Positions 19,099 through 26,924 of a stretch of DNA of 64,000 nucleotides are shown here, piece after piece. Under the pieces are notes generated by a model that was given only the letters and a program-made list of their open reading frames with translations, was not told the DNA's origin and ran no database searches. Within the stretch, counting starts at the first letter, position 1; every line of letters starts with the position of its first letter. Position numbers and translations under genes: made by a program. This DNA is from JBKECF01 sp047974375 (GTDB lineage Bacteria; Bacillota; Clostridia; Lachnospirales; CAMZNU01). The stretch lies in assembly GCA_047974375.1 (NCBI GenBank), contig JBKECF010000078.1, positions 1-64,000 of the forward strand. Direction: 5' to 3'.

Positions 19099-19926
19099 TT
19101 ATAATACATCGGAAAAATGTGGTTTTAGTCGTCTAAAGACGAAATTACCTAACAAAAATAGCATTATATTTACTAACCAAAAATATACAGATAAATTGTA
19201 TTTTTGAAAAAACCACACTTCATTAAAAATACAATCTCTATAACCTTCTATTATATAAACCAAAGGGTTTAACTTTAAAAAGAACTGTATATTCTCCGGA
19301 AAAATATTTATATCCCAAGAAATAGGAGAACCCCACATTCCAATTAATATTAATATACTAATAATTTGACTAAAGTCCCTAAAAAGTACAGTTATTGAAC
19401 TTGCAAATAAACCGAAACAATACAAAAAAAATACTGTACAGAACATATAATAAGGCAATTGTACTATATAAATATTTGGGCTATATCCCATTACCAGTAT
19501 TAGTAATACTAGTATCAACACAAAAAACAAATGTATAAAAAAGGATGACATTATTTTAATTAATGGTATAACATTAACATTAAATGAAACTTTTTTAATC
19601 AAATAACTATATTCCAACAATGATGCACTTGTAGTAAATAGTGCCTCGGAAATAAAAAGCCAAGGAATAATCCCAGTAATAAACCATACTAAAAAGGAAA
19701 CATTTCCCACATAGGGAGCTTTAAAGGCATAAGTAAACACCATAGAGTATACTATTATTGTTAATATAGGATTTAAAAATGCCCAAAATATACCAAAATA
19801 AGAACCAGCAAATCTTCTTTTAAAATCCTTTCCTGCTAAAGATAGTACTAACTTCCTTGATAAAAATATATCCTTCAATGTAATAAAGGAATATCCTAAT
19901 AAACTAATTATTCTACTCATTTTCAA
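19099..19926 (-). CDS. wzm: Polysaccharide ABC exporter permease (Wzm/TagG type)
   Basis: A 275-residue ABC-2 type membrane protein with about six hydrophobic spans. The N-terminal amphipathic part contains DFKRRFAGSYFGIFWAFLNP, a family hallmark; PISWDINIFPENIQ and LNPLVYIIEGYRDCIF are also typical. It transports lipid-linked polysaccharide across the membrane together with the ATPase encoded 14 bases downstream. Its ATG overlaps the preceding GT2 stop by four bases. Confidence 0.92.
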   Translation of the reverse strand: MKMSRIISLLGYSFITLKDIFLSRKLVLSLAGKDFKRRFAGSYFGIFWAFLNPILTIIVYSMVFTYAFKAPYVGNVSFLVWFITGIIPWLFISEALFTTSASLLEYSYLIKKVSFNVNVIPLIKIMSSFFIHLFFVLILVLLILVMGYSPNIYIVQLPYYMFCTVFFLYCFGLFASSITVLFRDFSQIISILILIGMWGSPISWDINIFPENIQFFLKLNPLVYIIEGYRDCIFNEVWFFQKYNLSVYFWLVNIMLFLLGNFVFRRLKPHFSDVL

Positions 19927-20690
19927 TCACCTTTTAAATTTATTCTATTTCTATATTTAAATAGTCCTTTAAGTCCGTATATTAATATATATATAAATAT
20001 ACATATCGGATTTATTCTTTCCTCGTAATACAATATTCTAGCTCTACCTTTCAAGGAATTTAATTTACTAAAGTTTCTTGAGCTCTCTAAAAGTCTGTAT
20101 TTTACTAACTGTTTATCTATTCCACGAATTTTATAATTATTTCTCAAAAGCTTTAACCATAACTCATAATCTTCATGTATATATTTATTTGTCATTCTGA
20201 ATTTTTCATACACATCTTTTTTAATTAGCACTGTAGATAAACCTATTAGGTTTTCACATAACATTTTTTTGTAATTTATAATTTCCTTAGTATGATAACT
20301 ATTTATTTTGTGACTTAAATCGGCGTTATACAAATCATAACTAGTTGCAACTGCGTCTATGTTTTCATGATTGATGTACTTTATTTGAATGCTTAACTTT
20401 TCTTCTTCCCATACATCGTCAGCATCAATAAAGGCAATGTAGTTTGAATTTGAAAGCCCTACACCTTTATTTCTTGTTAAGGCCACACCCATATTCGTTT
20501 TATTTTTAAATACTTTTAGTCTTTTATCTTTTTCTGAATAAAGATTTAAAATTTTATAGGTGTTATCCATTGAACAATCATCAATGGCAATAATTTCTAT
20601 ATTTTTATATGTTTGATTAACAATAGAATCAAGAGTTTCTTCTACACATTTTTCACAATTAAAACACGGTACTATAACTGATATCTTCAT
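19923..20690 (-). CDS. Glycosyltransferase family 2
   Basis: A 255-residue GT-A enzyme: KISVIVPCFNCEKCVEETL (2-20), IIAIDDCSMDNT (about 33-44), RNKGVGLSNSNYIAFIDADD (DxD equivalent about 90-92), and an acceptor-side HEDYELWLKLL. A C-terminal hydrophobic stretch near residues 225-245 may anchor it to the membrane. It is the first gene of the polysaccharide operon. A weak AGTAGGA ribosome site precedes the ATG. No clear promoter was found just upstream. Confidence 0.88.
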   Translation of the reverse strand: MKISVIVPCFNCEKCVEETLDSIVNQTYKNIEIIAIDDCSMDNTYKILNLYSEKDKRLKVFKNKTNMGVALTRNKGVGLSNSNYIAFIDADDVWEEEKLSIQIKYINHENIDAVATSYDLYNADLSHKINSYHTKEIINYKKMLCENLIGLSTVLIKKDVYEKFRMTNKYIHEDYELWLKLLRNNYKIRGIDKQLVKYRLLESSRNFSKLNSLKGRARILYYEERINPICIFIYILIYGLKGLFKYRNRINLKGD

Positions 20691-20904
20691 AATATTCCTA
20701 CTTCTTTACGTAACATAGTCTTTTAGCAAATTCATTTAAAAATAATTATACTATATCACCTATAATATAACAATACAAACTTCCCTTTTTTCCTTGGAAA
20801 TTTTGGATTGTAAAGTATTAGTTAAAAAAGAAAAAAAATTTTTTATCCTAAAGACAATAGATTAGGAATAATTAAGAAATCAGTAACAAAAAAATTTAAG
20901 AACA

Positions 20905-20967
20905 GCGAATTAGACAGTCCTTTCACATAGGTATACATTGAGGTGTGGGTCTAATTCTTGCCGATTA
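20905..20967. repeat. Dispersed repeat module A, reversed, right flank of polysaccharide cluster
   Basis: It starts GCGAATTAGACAG and ends GGTCTAATTCTTGCCG, with inverted GAATTAGAC ends. Its reverse complement matches 10048-10110, including the CCTCAATG stretch. It is therefore inverted relative to the left-flank copy. Confidence 0.75.
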
Positions 20968-21091
20968 ATAATAATTAGCATATTTCATGTATTTTGTAAT
21001 AATATATTTTTCTTACCATTATGCTTATATCTAATACATTACCTTTTATACTCTACATAAGCGTTTCACAAAATTCGCATAATTGAAAGTC

Positions 21092-21145
21092 AATAGACCT
21101 ATCCATCAGTGAGGGCTTGTATCCCCACTGACGGATAGGTCTATT
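21092..21145. repeat. Dispersed repeat module B palindrome
   Basis: Arms 21092-21114 and 21123-21145 (AATAGACCTATCCATCAGTG against its complement, two differences) form a 23-bp stem with an eight-base loop. The right arm CACTGACGGATAGGTC matches 10134-10148 loosely and 43392-43410. Confidence 0.75.
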
Positions 21146-21285
21146 TATTTCGAACTTTAAAATTTTCATGGTGTTAAAACTCAAAGACGAAAGCCCCATT
21201 TTATATAGATTTACAAAAAAGTAGCTATAAGAAACAATTGAAAGATTACTACAAAAACATTATAATAAAACCATAGGAGGTGTTT

Positions 21286-22203
21286 ATGGAAAAGGAAAAT
21301 AGAAAGCACAAAGATGCTTTATTTAGATATTTGTTTAAAGAGCCAAAAAACTTTATAGAGCTATATGAAGATATAACAAACAGAAGAATAAAGGAAGATG
21401 ATGTTAGATATTACGATACTGAAACCTATTTAATGGCGAATGAATGGAGAAATGATGTATCTTTTATGGACGAAAATAACAAATTCATAATTCTATTAGA
21501 ACACCAATCCAGTATATCTGAAAATATGGCACTTCGAGCTTTAATATACGCAGTGGAGTTATTAAAACTATATATAAAAGAAAATAACCTAAAGTTACTA
21601 AAAAGAAAAGCAGTAAAAATACCAAAACCAGAGATTTACGTATTATACAACGGGAAAGAAAACCACGAAGAAACAGTAATAAATTTAAGCAAGAATTTTT
21701 ACAGCGAGGAAATAGATGAGCTATTTAATATAGGTATAAAGATAATAGATATACACTATGACAAACTACCGAAAAGCACAATAAGTAAAAGTAATGAAAA
21801 TAATGCATTAAAGGGATATTCCTATTTGATATGGCAAATAGAAAAATATAAAAACGAAAACCTAGATACTGTGACAGCAATGGAAAAAGCAGTAAAAGAT
21901 TGTCTTGAAGCAGGATTATTAAAGGAGTATTTGAAAAGAAAGGAGTTTATAACTATGGCAAAAGAAATATTTACAGTGGAAGACATGGTTGCGTTAAATA
22001 GAGAAGAAGGACTAGAAGAAGGCTTTGAAAAAGGTAAAGCCGAAGGTAAAGCTGAGGGTAAAGCTGAAGGTAAAGCTGAAGGTAAAGCTGAGGGCAAATC
22101 CGAGGTAGTAAAAAGGATGCTATCCCTAGGATTACCGGATGAATTAATAATAGATGCTGTAAACATATCCCTAGAAAAATTAAATAGTTTAAGGTCGGCG
22201 TAA
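21286..22203 (+). CDS. Rpn-family PD-(D/E)XK nuclease / putative transposase-like protein
   Basis: A 305-residue protein of the recombination-promoting nuclease family. The N-terminal KHKDALFRYLFKEPKNFIEL and the nuclease core around WRNDVSFMDENNKFIILLEH (Asp and Glu of the PD-(D/E)XK site, about 51-70) support this. The region near residues 250-275 is a run of GKAEGKAE units from six 12-base DNA repeats (22033-22104), a hypervariable feature common in this family. Family members cut DNA and raise recombination; some act in phage defence. ATG 21286 is chosen over GTG 21280 because AGGAGG (21275-21280) lies five bases before it. Confidence 0.85.
   Translation: MEKENRKHKDALFRYLFKEPKNFIELYEDITNRRIKEDDVRYYDTETYLMANEWRNDVSFMDENNKFIILLEHQSSISENMALRALIYAVELLKLYIKENNLKLLKRKAVKIPKPEIYVLYNGKENHEETVINLSKNFYSEEIDELFNIGIKIIDIHYDKLPKSTISKSNENNALKGYSYLIWQIEKYKNENLDTVTAMEKAVKDCLEAGLLKEYLKRKEFITMAKEIFTVEDMVALNREEGLEEGFEKGKAEGKAEGKAEGKAEGKAEGKSEVVKRMLSLGLPDELIIDAVNISLEKLNSLRSA
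22033..22104 (+). repeat. Six 12-base tandem repeats inside the Rpn gene
   Basis: The unit GGTAAAGCTGAA, encoding GKAE, is repeated six times with third-position changes; the last unit is diverged (GGCAAATCCGAG). Length is a multiple of three, so copy-number change by slippage would keep the frame. Confidence 0.95.
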
Positions 22204-22214
22204 TTTACACAAAA

Positions 22215-22250
22215 AATGGGTTGCTTGAAATAAAAATCAGGCAATCCATT
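22215..22250 (+). terminator. Possible terminator after the Rpn gene
   Basis: AATGGGTTGCTTGA (22215-22228) pairs with TCAGGCAATCCATT (22237-22250) with two G-U type positions. No clear T tract follows, so termination would be weak. Confidence 0.4.
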
Positions 22251-22325
22251 ACAGGGCTATTAAAGAGATAGTTCTCCAAGCAAGACCCGTGTTTCACAAT
22301 CTAAATACCTGTAATATTTCCCTTT

Positions 22326-22354
22326 TGACAAAATCAAAAAAAATATATATAATA
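22326..22354 (+). promoter_or_regulatory. Consensus sigma-A promoter of the SRP RNA
   Basis: Perfect TTGACA (22326-22331), a 17-base spacer and perfect TATAAT (22349-22354). It predicts a start near 22361, where the RNA's Alu domain begins. A full consensus promoter is typical of stable RNA genes. Confidence 0.9.
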
Positions 22355-22360
22355 CAGATG

Positions 22361-22600
22361 TCCATGCTAACTGGGGAGGTAGTGGTTCCTTGTAACTAGC
22401 AATCCACTAAAGCTAGAGTGAAGCCTATAGGAGGGATAATAAAGTTGTAGTCGCCCATATATAGAAATGTTGAAGGTTAAGTCTTACACAATAAAGCTTA
22501 ATGAACCGTGTCAGGTCCTGACGGAAGCAGCACTAAGTTAATACCTTTATGTGTTGTAAGGTAGCTTACTGGAGTGGAAATATAAGGTAGCATATGGTTT
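22361..22600 (+). ncRNA. ffs: Signal recognition particle RNA, large (Alu-containing) type
   Basis: The 5' part has the Alu-domain sequence TGGGGAGGTAGTGGTTCC with AGCAATCCACT. The S-domain apex GTGTCAGGTCCTGACGGAAG followed by CAGCACTAAG (about 22508-22537) carries the Ffh-binding loop. The 5' CCATGCTA (22363-22370) pairs with the 3' TAGCATATGG (22588-22597), closing the molecule at about 240 bases, close to the Bacillus scRNA size. With Ffh it targets nascent membrane proteins. The 3' end is approximate and comes within a few bases of the recF stop codon on the other strand. Confidence 0.93.
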
Positions 22601-22602
22601 TA

Positions 22603-23721
22603 TTATTTCGAATTAGGTGCATGGATTTTTTTAAAATTTTCATAATTTTCATTGATATTTCCATTTTCCACATAAAAAACGGAAATATCATCTTCTAAAT
22701 TTTTCAGCACATCTTCTACCCCCGTACAAGTTATTATAGTTTGTAAATCTCTAATATTTTTCAACAAAAATTTCTGTCTATTTTTATCTAGTTCCGAAAG
22801 TACATCATCTAATAATAAAATAGGTTTTTCTCTTTTTTCTTCTTCTATTAATTTAATTTCCGCAAGTTTTGTGCACAAAGAAGCTGTACGCTGTTGCCCC
22901 TGAGACCCATAGCTTTTAGCTTCTTTACCATTTATAAAAAAGCCTAAATCATCTTTATGAACCCCAACAGAAGTAGAACCATACATAATATCTTTATCTA
23001 GATTTGCCTTTAGCTTATCTGAAAAATTTTCCTCACTTATATTATTTTTATAAACCAATTCTAAATTTTCTTTTTCATTGGAAATAAAAAAATGAATATC
23101 ACAGGCAATTGAATTTATTTTTCCAATGAATCTATGTCTAGACTTCATAATTTTTAAGCCGTGGTATATTAATTTTTCGTCCCAAATATATAAGGTATCT
23201 TTTGCATCCCTTGTAAATTTAATTTTCTTTAAAAGGGCATTACGTTGCTTTAAAATGTGGTTGTATTGTTTTAAGTCGTAATAATACATTTTTTCTAATT
23301 GACATAATTCCATGTCCATAAATCTACGGCGTTCATTTGGTCCTGCTTTTACTAGTTGTAAATTTTCTGGGGTAAAAGAAACTATATACATTATCCCCAA
23401 TAATTCACCTAGTTTTTTAACTGGTAAACCGTTTATATGTATTATTTTATTTTTATAATTAAATATCCCCAAACTTATTTTGTCTGTTACACCAGAATTT
23501 ACAAAAGTATGTATATAACTTTCTTTATGGTTAAAATTAATTAGCTCTTTATCGTAGTGAGTACGAAAAGAACGGCCTATACCGCTTAAATATATGGCTT
23601 CTAAAAAATTAGTTTTGCCTTGAGCATTATCTCCAACTAAAATATTAATATTTTTGTTTAATTGAACTTCTAAATTTTCTATATTTCTAAAATTAGATAT
23701 TTTAATTTTATCTATATACAT
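22603..23721 (-). CDS. recF: DNA replication and repair protein RecF
   Basis: A 372-residue SMC-like ATPase that helps load RecA at gaps. Walker A VGDNAQGKTNFLEAIY is near residues 28-43; SYGSQGQQRTASLC is the signature motif; KPILLLDDVLSELD is Walker B. The start is ATG 23721, with GAAAGGCG before it; a longer frame to 23775 has no ribosome site. It ends the origin operon. gyrB, a frequent follower, is absent here. Confidence 0.95.
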   Translation of the reverse strand: MYIDKIKISNFRNIENLEVQLNKNINILVGDNAQGKTNFLEAIYLSGIGRSFRTHYDKELINFNHKESYIHTFVNSGVTDKISLGIFNYKNKIIHINGLPVKKLGELLGIMYIVSFTPENLQLVKAGPNERRRFMDMELCQLEKMYYYDLKQYNHILKQRNALLKKIKFTRDAKDTLYIWDEKLIYHGLKIMKSRHRFIGKINSIACDIHFFISNEKENLELVYKNNISEENFSDKLKANLDKDIMYGSTSVGVHKDDLGFFINGKEAKSYGSQGQQRTASLCTKLAEIKLIEEEKREKPILLLDDVLSELDKNRQKFLLKNIRDLQTIITCTGVEDVLKNLEDDISVFYVENGNINENYENFKKIHAPNSK

Positions 23722-23807
23722 GTTTCGCCTTTCTAAGTCAGTCAAAAAAAGGCACTGATTTCTTCCCATAACCAATGCCCTGCTGTTCTAGTCTGAATTT
23801 TTGCTTC

Positions 23808-24023
23808 CTATAAAACATTTATAGTAGTTTCAGTATTTATTATTATAGTGTCACCTTTATAAATTTTTTTGCCACGCTCTATTAATTTTTCATTATTTCT
23901 AGTTATTAAATTATTTTCTATAAAAAATTTAAAGTCTGAGCCATTAGTAAGAATTGTGGCAAGCTTTAACAATTGACCTAATTTTATATATTCTGTTTTA
24001 ATTTCAATATCCATAGTATTCAT
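23808..24023 (-). CDS. S4-domain RNA-binding protein (YaaA type)
   Basis: A 71-residue S4 domain: IKLGQLLKLATILTNG, then IENNLITRNNEKLIERGKKI and the closing KGDTIIINTE. Small S4 proteins between dnaN and recF are common in Firmicutes and are thought to bind structured RNA or ribosomal particles. AAGGA precedes the ATG, which lies one base after the dnaN stop codon. Confidence 0.9.
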   Translation of the reverse strand: MNTMDIEIKTEYIKLGQLLKLATILTNGSDFKFFIENNLITRNNEKLIERGKKIYKGDTIIINTETTINVL

Positions 24024-24024
24024 A

Positions 24025-25125
24025 TTATTTCCTTAATCTAAGAGGCAGTACAATGTATCTACTTTGAGTTTCCCCTATACCTGCTATTATACAAGGGCTT
24101 GCACTAGAGCTAAAAGTAACTTTTATTTCATCATTATCTATTATTTTAAATATTTCTATTAAATATCTTGGGTTAAAGCCAAGCACTATGTCTTCGCCAG
24201 TTTGTTGAACTTCTAATTCTTCTTTAATATTTCCACTTTCGCTTATGGAAGATATTTTTAAAATACCAGATTGTATATCAAATTTTACAGAATTAATCTT
24301 GCCTTCTCTACTTAATAGCAATGCTCTTTCTAAAGATGCTACTATTTCAGATTTTTTCAAAATTAACTCTGTTGTAACTTCTATGGAAAAAAGTGAGTTG
24401 TATTCTAAAAAAGCACCGTCTAATAATCTTGTAATAATTGTAGCTGTAGATATGTCAAAAATAGCGTGTTGATTATCGGCATAAATCGTTACATCTTCTT
24501 CTTTTTCAATAAGTCTACTTATTTCACTTAAGTCTTTACCAGGAATTACAATTTTTCTATTTTCTGTTATATTTTCTAAATTAATTTTTTTATGTGCTAC
24601 TCTATATCCGTCTAATGCAACTAAATTAAATATATTATTTTCCACTTCAAAAAGTTCGCCTTTAAATATAGGTTTTAAATCATTTGTAGATGTGGCAAAT
24701 ATTGTTTTAGATATCATTTCACTTAAAACATCACCACCTATTTTTAAAAGAGGCGTTTTATTAACTTCTGGAAAAGTAGGAAACTCACTGGCATCAAAAC
24801 CTGATATATTAAATTCTGTTTTTCCGCATGTTATAGTCATTGAATATTGGTCATCTACGTAAATTGAAACATTTTCATTAGGTAATCTTTTTATTATGTC
24901 TGAAAACATCCTAGCATCTACGGCTATACGCCCACCTTGAGTTATTTCACATTCTATAGGCTTTGTTTCTATGGAAAGCTTTAAATCTGTTGCAAATATT
25001 TTAAAATTTTTTAATGCATCTAATAATAAGCACTTAAGTACAGCTTGTGTTGAACGTCCTGTTATAGCTTTTAAAGCTATGTTTATATTATTTAATAAAG
25101 TTTCTTGTTTACAAATAATCTTCAT
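24025..25125 (-). CDS. dnaN: DNA polymerase III sliding clamp (beta subunit)
   Basis: A 366-residue clamp protein. It starts MKIICKQETLLNNINIALKA and has the three-domain repeat; GGRIAVDARMFSDIIKRLP and FNPRYLIEIFKII are recognisable. It ends with the conserved SRYIVLPLRLRK. AGGAGG precedes ATG 25125; a longer frame to 25155 has no ribosome site. The 479-base gap between dnaA and this gene holds the downstream half of the origin. Confidence 0.97.
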   Translation of the reverse strand: MKIICKQETLLNNINIALKAITGRSTQAVLKCLLLDALKNFKIFATDLKLSIETKPIECEITQGGRIAVDARMFSDIIKRLPNENVSIYVDDQYSMTITCGKTEFNISGFDASEFPTFPEVNKTPLLKIGGDVLSEMISKTIFATSTNDLKPIFKGELFEVENNIFNLVALDGYRVAHKKINLENITENRKIVIPGKDLSEISRLIEKEEDVTIYADNQHAIFDISTATIITRLLDGAFLEYNSLFSIEVTTELILKKSEIVASLERALLLSREGKINSVKFDIQSGILKISSISESGNIKEELEVQQTGEDIVLGFNPRYLIEIFKIIDNDEIKVTFSSSASPCIIAGIGETQSRYIVLPLRLRK

Positions 25126-25395
25126 AAATCCTCCTAGAAAAAAATTTATCCCCATAAGAGAAAAAAGTTTTTTTTATTATATATATATATTATTTATAGT
25201 CATAGTAGTAGTAGTGGTGTGATAATAGTGTATAACTTTTGTATCATATATTCAATAAGGAAAATCCCTTGGGAATGAAATGTGAAAAGTGCTTGAATCT
25301 ATAGGCCACTTATACACAGTATGCAGATGCCTAAAATCTATACACATGGTATTAACACAGTATACACAGGTAATGTGTATAAAAATATCTATGTC
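25126..25395. other. Replication origin, dnaA-dnaN half: DnaA boxes, trio and unwinding region
   Basis: DnaA-box-like 9-mers, each one or two changes from TTATCCACA: TTATACACA (25310-25318), CTATACACA (25338-25346), GTATACACA (25360-25368) and TGTGTATAA (25374-25382, reverse). Toward dnaN follows a weaker AGTGTATAA (25227-25235), then four tandem TAG triplets (25203-25214), then an AT-rich tract (about 25150-25200). Boxes, then 3'-GAT-5' repeats, then an AT-rich unwinding element is the order described for Bacillus-type origins. The rightward end abuts a gene-end repeat. Confidence 0.85.
25203..25214. promoter_or_regulatory. DnaA-trio element of the origin
   Basis: Four perfect TAG triplets on the plus strand. 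Read 3' to 5' this is GAT repeated, the established DnaA-trio motif that guides DnaA filament growth onto single-stranded DNA. A further TGACTAT segment and the AT-rich tract follow toward dnaN. Confidence 0.75.
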
Positions 25396-25612
25396 GCATT
25401 TTGCCCTATGGGCAAAACCATAAAAATAATGTGTTTATGCAACTCCGTTGCTATTACGCTCATAAAGCAGATTTGGTTGCATACTCGAGTAGGAAACGAA
25501 GCTTCCGACCAGAGCATTTGTAGAACCGTGTTGAACAACGGACAAAGGCGTAGCCTTTGGTTTTGCGTAAGCAAAATTCAGAATGCACTCTAAAATTATT
25601 ATTTTTATTTGC
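25396..25612. repeat. Gene-end mini-hairpin repeat, copy 2, inserted in the origin spacer
   Basis: It starts GCATTTTGCCC with hairpin TTTTGCCC-tat-GGGCAAAA (25399-25417), then CCATAAAAATAAT; it ends ATTATTTTTATTTGC. Outer arms 25422-25430 and 25598-25606 are perfectly complementary. Internal mini-hairpins: GCAAC-tcc-GTTGC (25439-25451), CAAAGGC-gta-GCCTTTG (25543-25559) and TTTTGC-gtaa-GCAAAA (25561-25576). The dnaA stop codon lies inside its terminus. Confidence 0.8.
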
Positions 25613-26924
25613 TATGCAAAGTTTCCTCAATAGCGCTTACGGTTGCTTGCAGTTCGTTTTCGTTTGGGTTTTCTAAAAGTTGGGCTATTTTTTTACAGCC
25701 ATGACTTATAGTTGTGTGGTCTTTACCGCCGAAATGGGCTTTACCAATGGTTACAAGAGTTAAATCGGTGTATTTAGTTATAAGATACATGGAAATTTGT
25801 CTTGCCAGAGCTATATTTGCCGTTCGTTTTTTGCCGGAAATATCTTCTTTTGTTATATTGAAGTTTTGAGCCACTACTTCTATTATATAGGGTGCTGTTA
25901 TATCTTGTTTTTTTGCCTTATAAATTATTTCATTAAGTGCTATTATTGTATTTTCTAAATTTATAGGGTTATTGGATAGCTCGCAGTAGGATATAACTCT
26001 ATTTAATGCCCCTTCTAACTCACGGATGTTTGAATCAATATTTTCTGCTATATATGAAACAACTTCCGATGGCGTCCTTAAGCCGTAGTTCTGTATCTTT
26101 TTTTCTAATATAGCGGCCCTAGTTTCAAAGTTTGGTTTTGAAATATCTGCAGGTAAGCCTTGGGCAAATCGGGATGTAAGACGCTCTTGCAAACCATTTA
26201 ATTTATTTGGTGGTTGGTCTGAAGATATAACAATTTGTCTTTTTGTTTGGTACAAGGCATTAAAGGTATGGAAAAATTCCTCTTGAGTACTTTCTTTATT
26301 AATTAGAAATTGAATATCATCTATTAATAAAACATCTATTTGCCTATATTTTTCACGAAATTCTTCGTTTTTGCTTTCACGTATTGCTTTTATTAATTCG
26401 TTTGTAAAATCCTCCGATGTACAATAAAGTATTTTTTTTGAAGGGTTTGTTTCTTTTATGTAATTTAGTATGGCATACATTAAATGGGTTTTGCCAAGGC
26501 CTACTCCACCGTATAAAAAAAGTGGGTTGTGAGCTGTACCAGGGTTTTTTGCCACGGAAAGTGCTGCACTGTATGCCAATTTATTATTTGAACCAGCAAT
26601 ATAGTTATCGAAATTATATTGGCTGTAGGGTGAATTATTTATTATTTCATCTTTTTTTATTTGTTCTTTCTTTTCTAAATCACTTTCATTATATATAATT
26701 GCCTTTATTTTTTTTCTTGAAACTTCCCATAAAGCCTCATCAAGTACGCTTATATATTTGCTATTTATTGTATCTTTATAAAATGGATTTTTAGTTAAAA
26801 GTATTAATGTTGAGTTGTCGAAAGAATACACTTGTAAAGGAGATATAACGGAGTCATATATTACCCTTGTTAGTTTTTTTGATAAAAGTTGTAATGCTTC
26901 ATCCCATATTTCATTGCCATTCAT
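25605..26924 (-). CDS. dnaA: Chromosomal replication initiator DnaA
   Basis: A 439-residue AAA+ initiator. Domain I begins NGNEIWDEALQLLSKKL; Walker A is FLYGGVGLGKTHLMY (about 138-152); Walker B is VLLIDDIQFL. Domain IV carries the box-binding signature FGGKDHTTISHGCKKI. The start is ATG 26924 behind GGAGGATATT; a longer frame to 26969 lacks a ribosome site. The usual upstream neighbour rpmH is absent; a GH18 gene lies there instead. The stop codon falls inside the end of a dispersed repeat. Confidence 0.97.
   Translation of the reverse strand: MNGNEIWDEALQLLSKKLTRVIYDSVISPLQVYSFDNSTLILLTKNPFYKDTINSKYISVLDEALWEVSRKKIKAIIYNESDLEKKEQIKKDEIINNSPYSQYNFDNYIAGSNNKLAYSAALSVAKNPGTAHNPLFLYGGVGLGKTHLMYAILNYIKETNPSKKILYCTSEDFTNELIKAIRESKNEEFREKYRQIDVLLIDDIQFLINKESTQEEFFHTFNALYQTKRQIVISSDQPPNKLNGLQERLTSRFAQGLPADISKPNFETRAAILEKKIQNYGLRTPSEVVSYIAENIDSNIRELEGALNRVISYCELSNNPINLENTIIALNEIIYKAKKQDITAPYIIEVVAQNFNITKEDISGKKRTANIALARQISMYLITKYTDLTLVTIGKAHFGGKDHTTISHGCKKIAQLLENPNENELQATVSAIEETLHSK

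Larger units (their letters stand above)
20691..21285. other. 595-base intergenic region with two repeat copies
   Basis: It separates the leftward polysaccharide operon from the rightward Rpn gene. It contains a reversed module A copy (20905-20967) and a module B palindrome (21092-21145). The rest is AT-rich and should contain both promoters, but no pair was convincing. No open frame is credible. Confidence 0.5.

Noticed and set aside
10048..21145. Composite transposon carrying the polysaccharide genes
   Set aside because: The flanking repeats are short and encode no transposase, and no target-site duplication was found.
21994..22110. Tandem repeats considered as a CRISPR array
   Set aside because: The units are 12 bases with no spacers and lie in frame inside a coding region.
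21822..22244. Minus-strand frame with repeated LPSA units
   Set aside because: It is the antisense of the Rpn repeat region; no ribosome site and no independent support.
25321..25593. Plus- and minus-strand frames over the dnaA-dnaN spacer
   Set aside because: They lie across DnaA boxes and a dispersed repeat; no family, no ribosome site.
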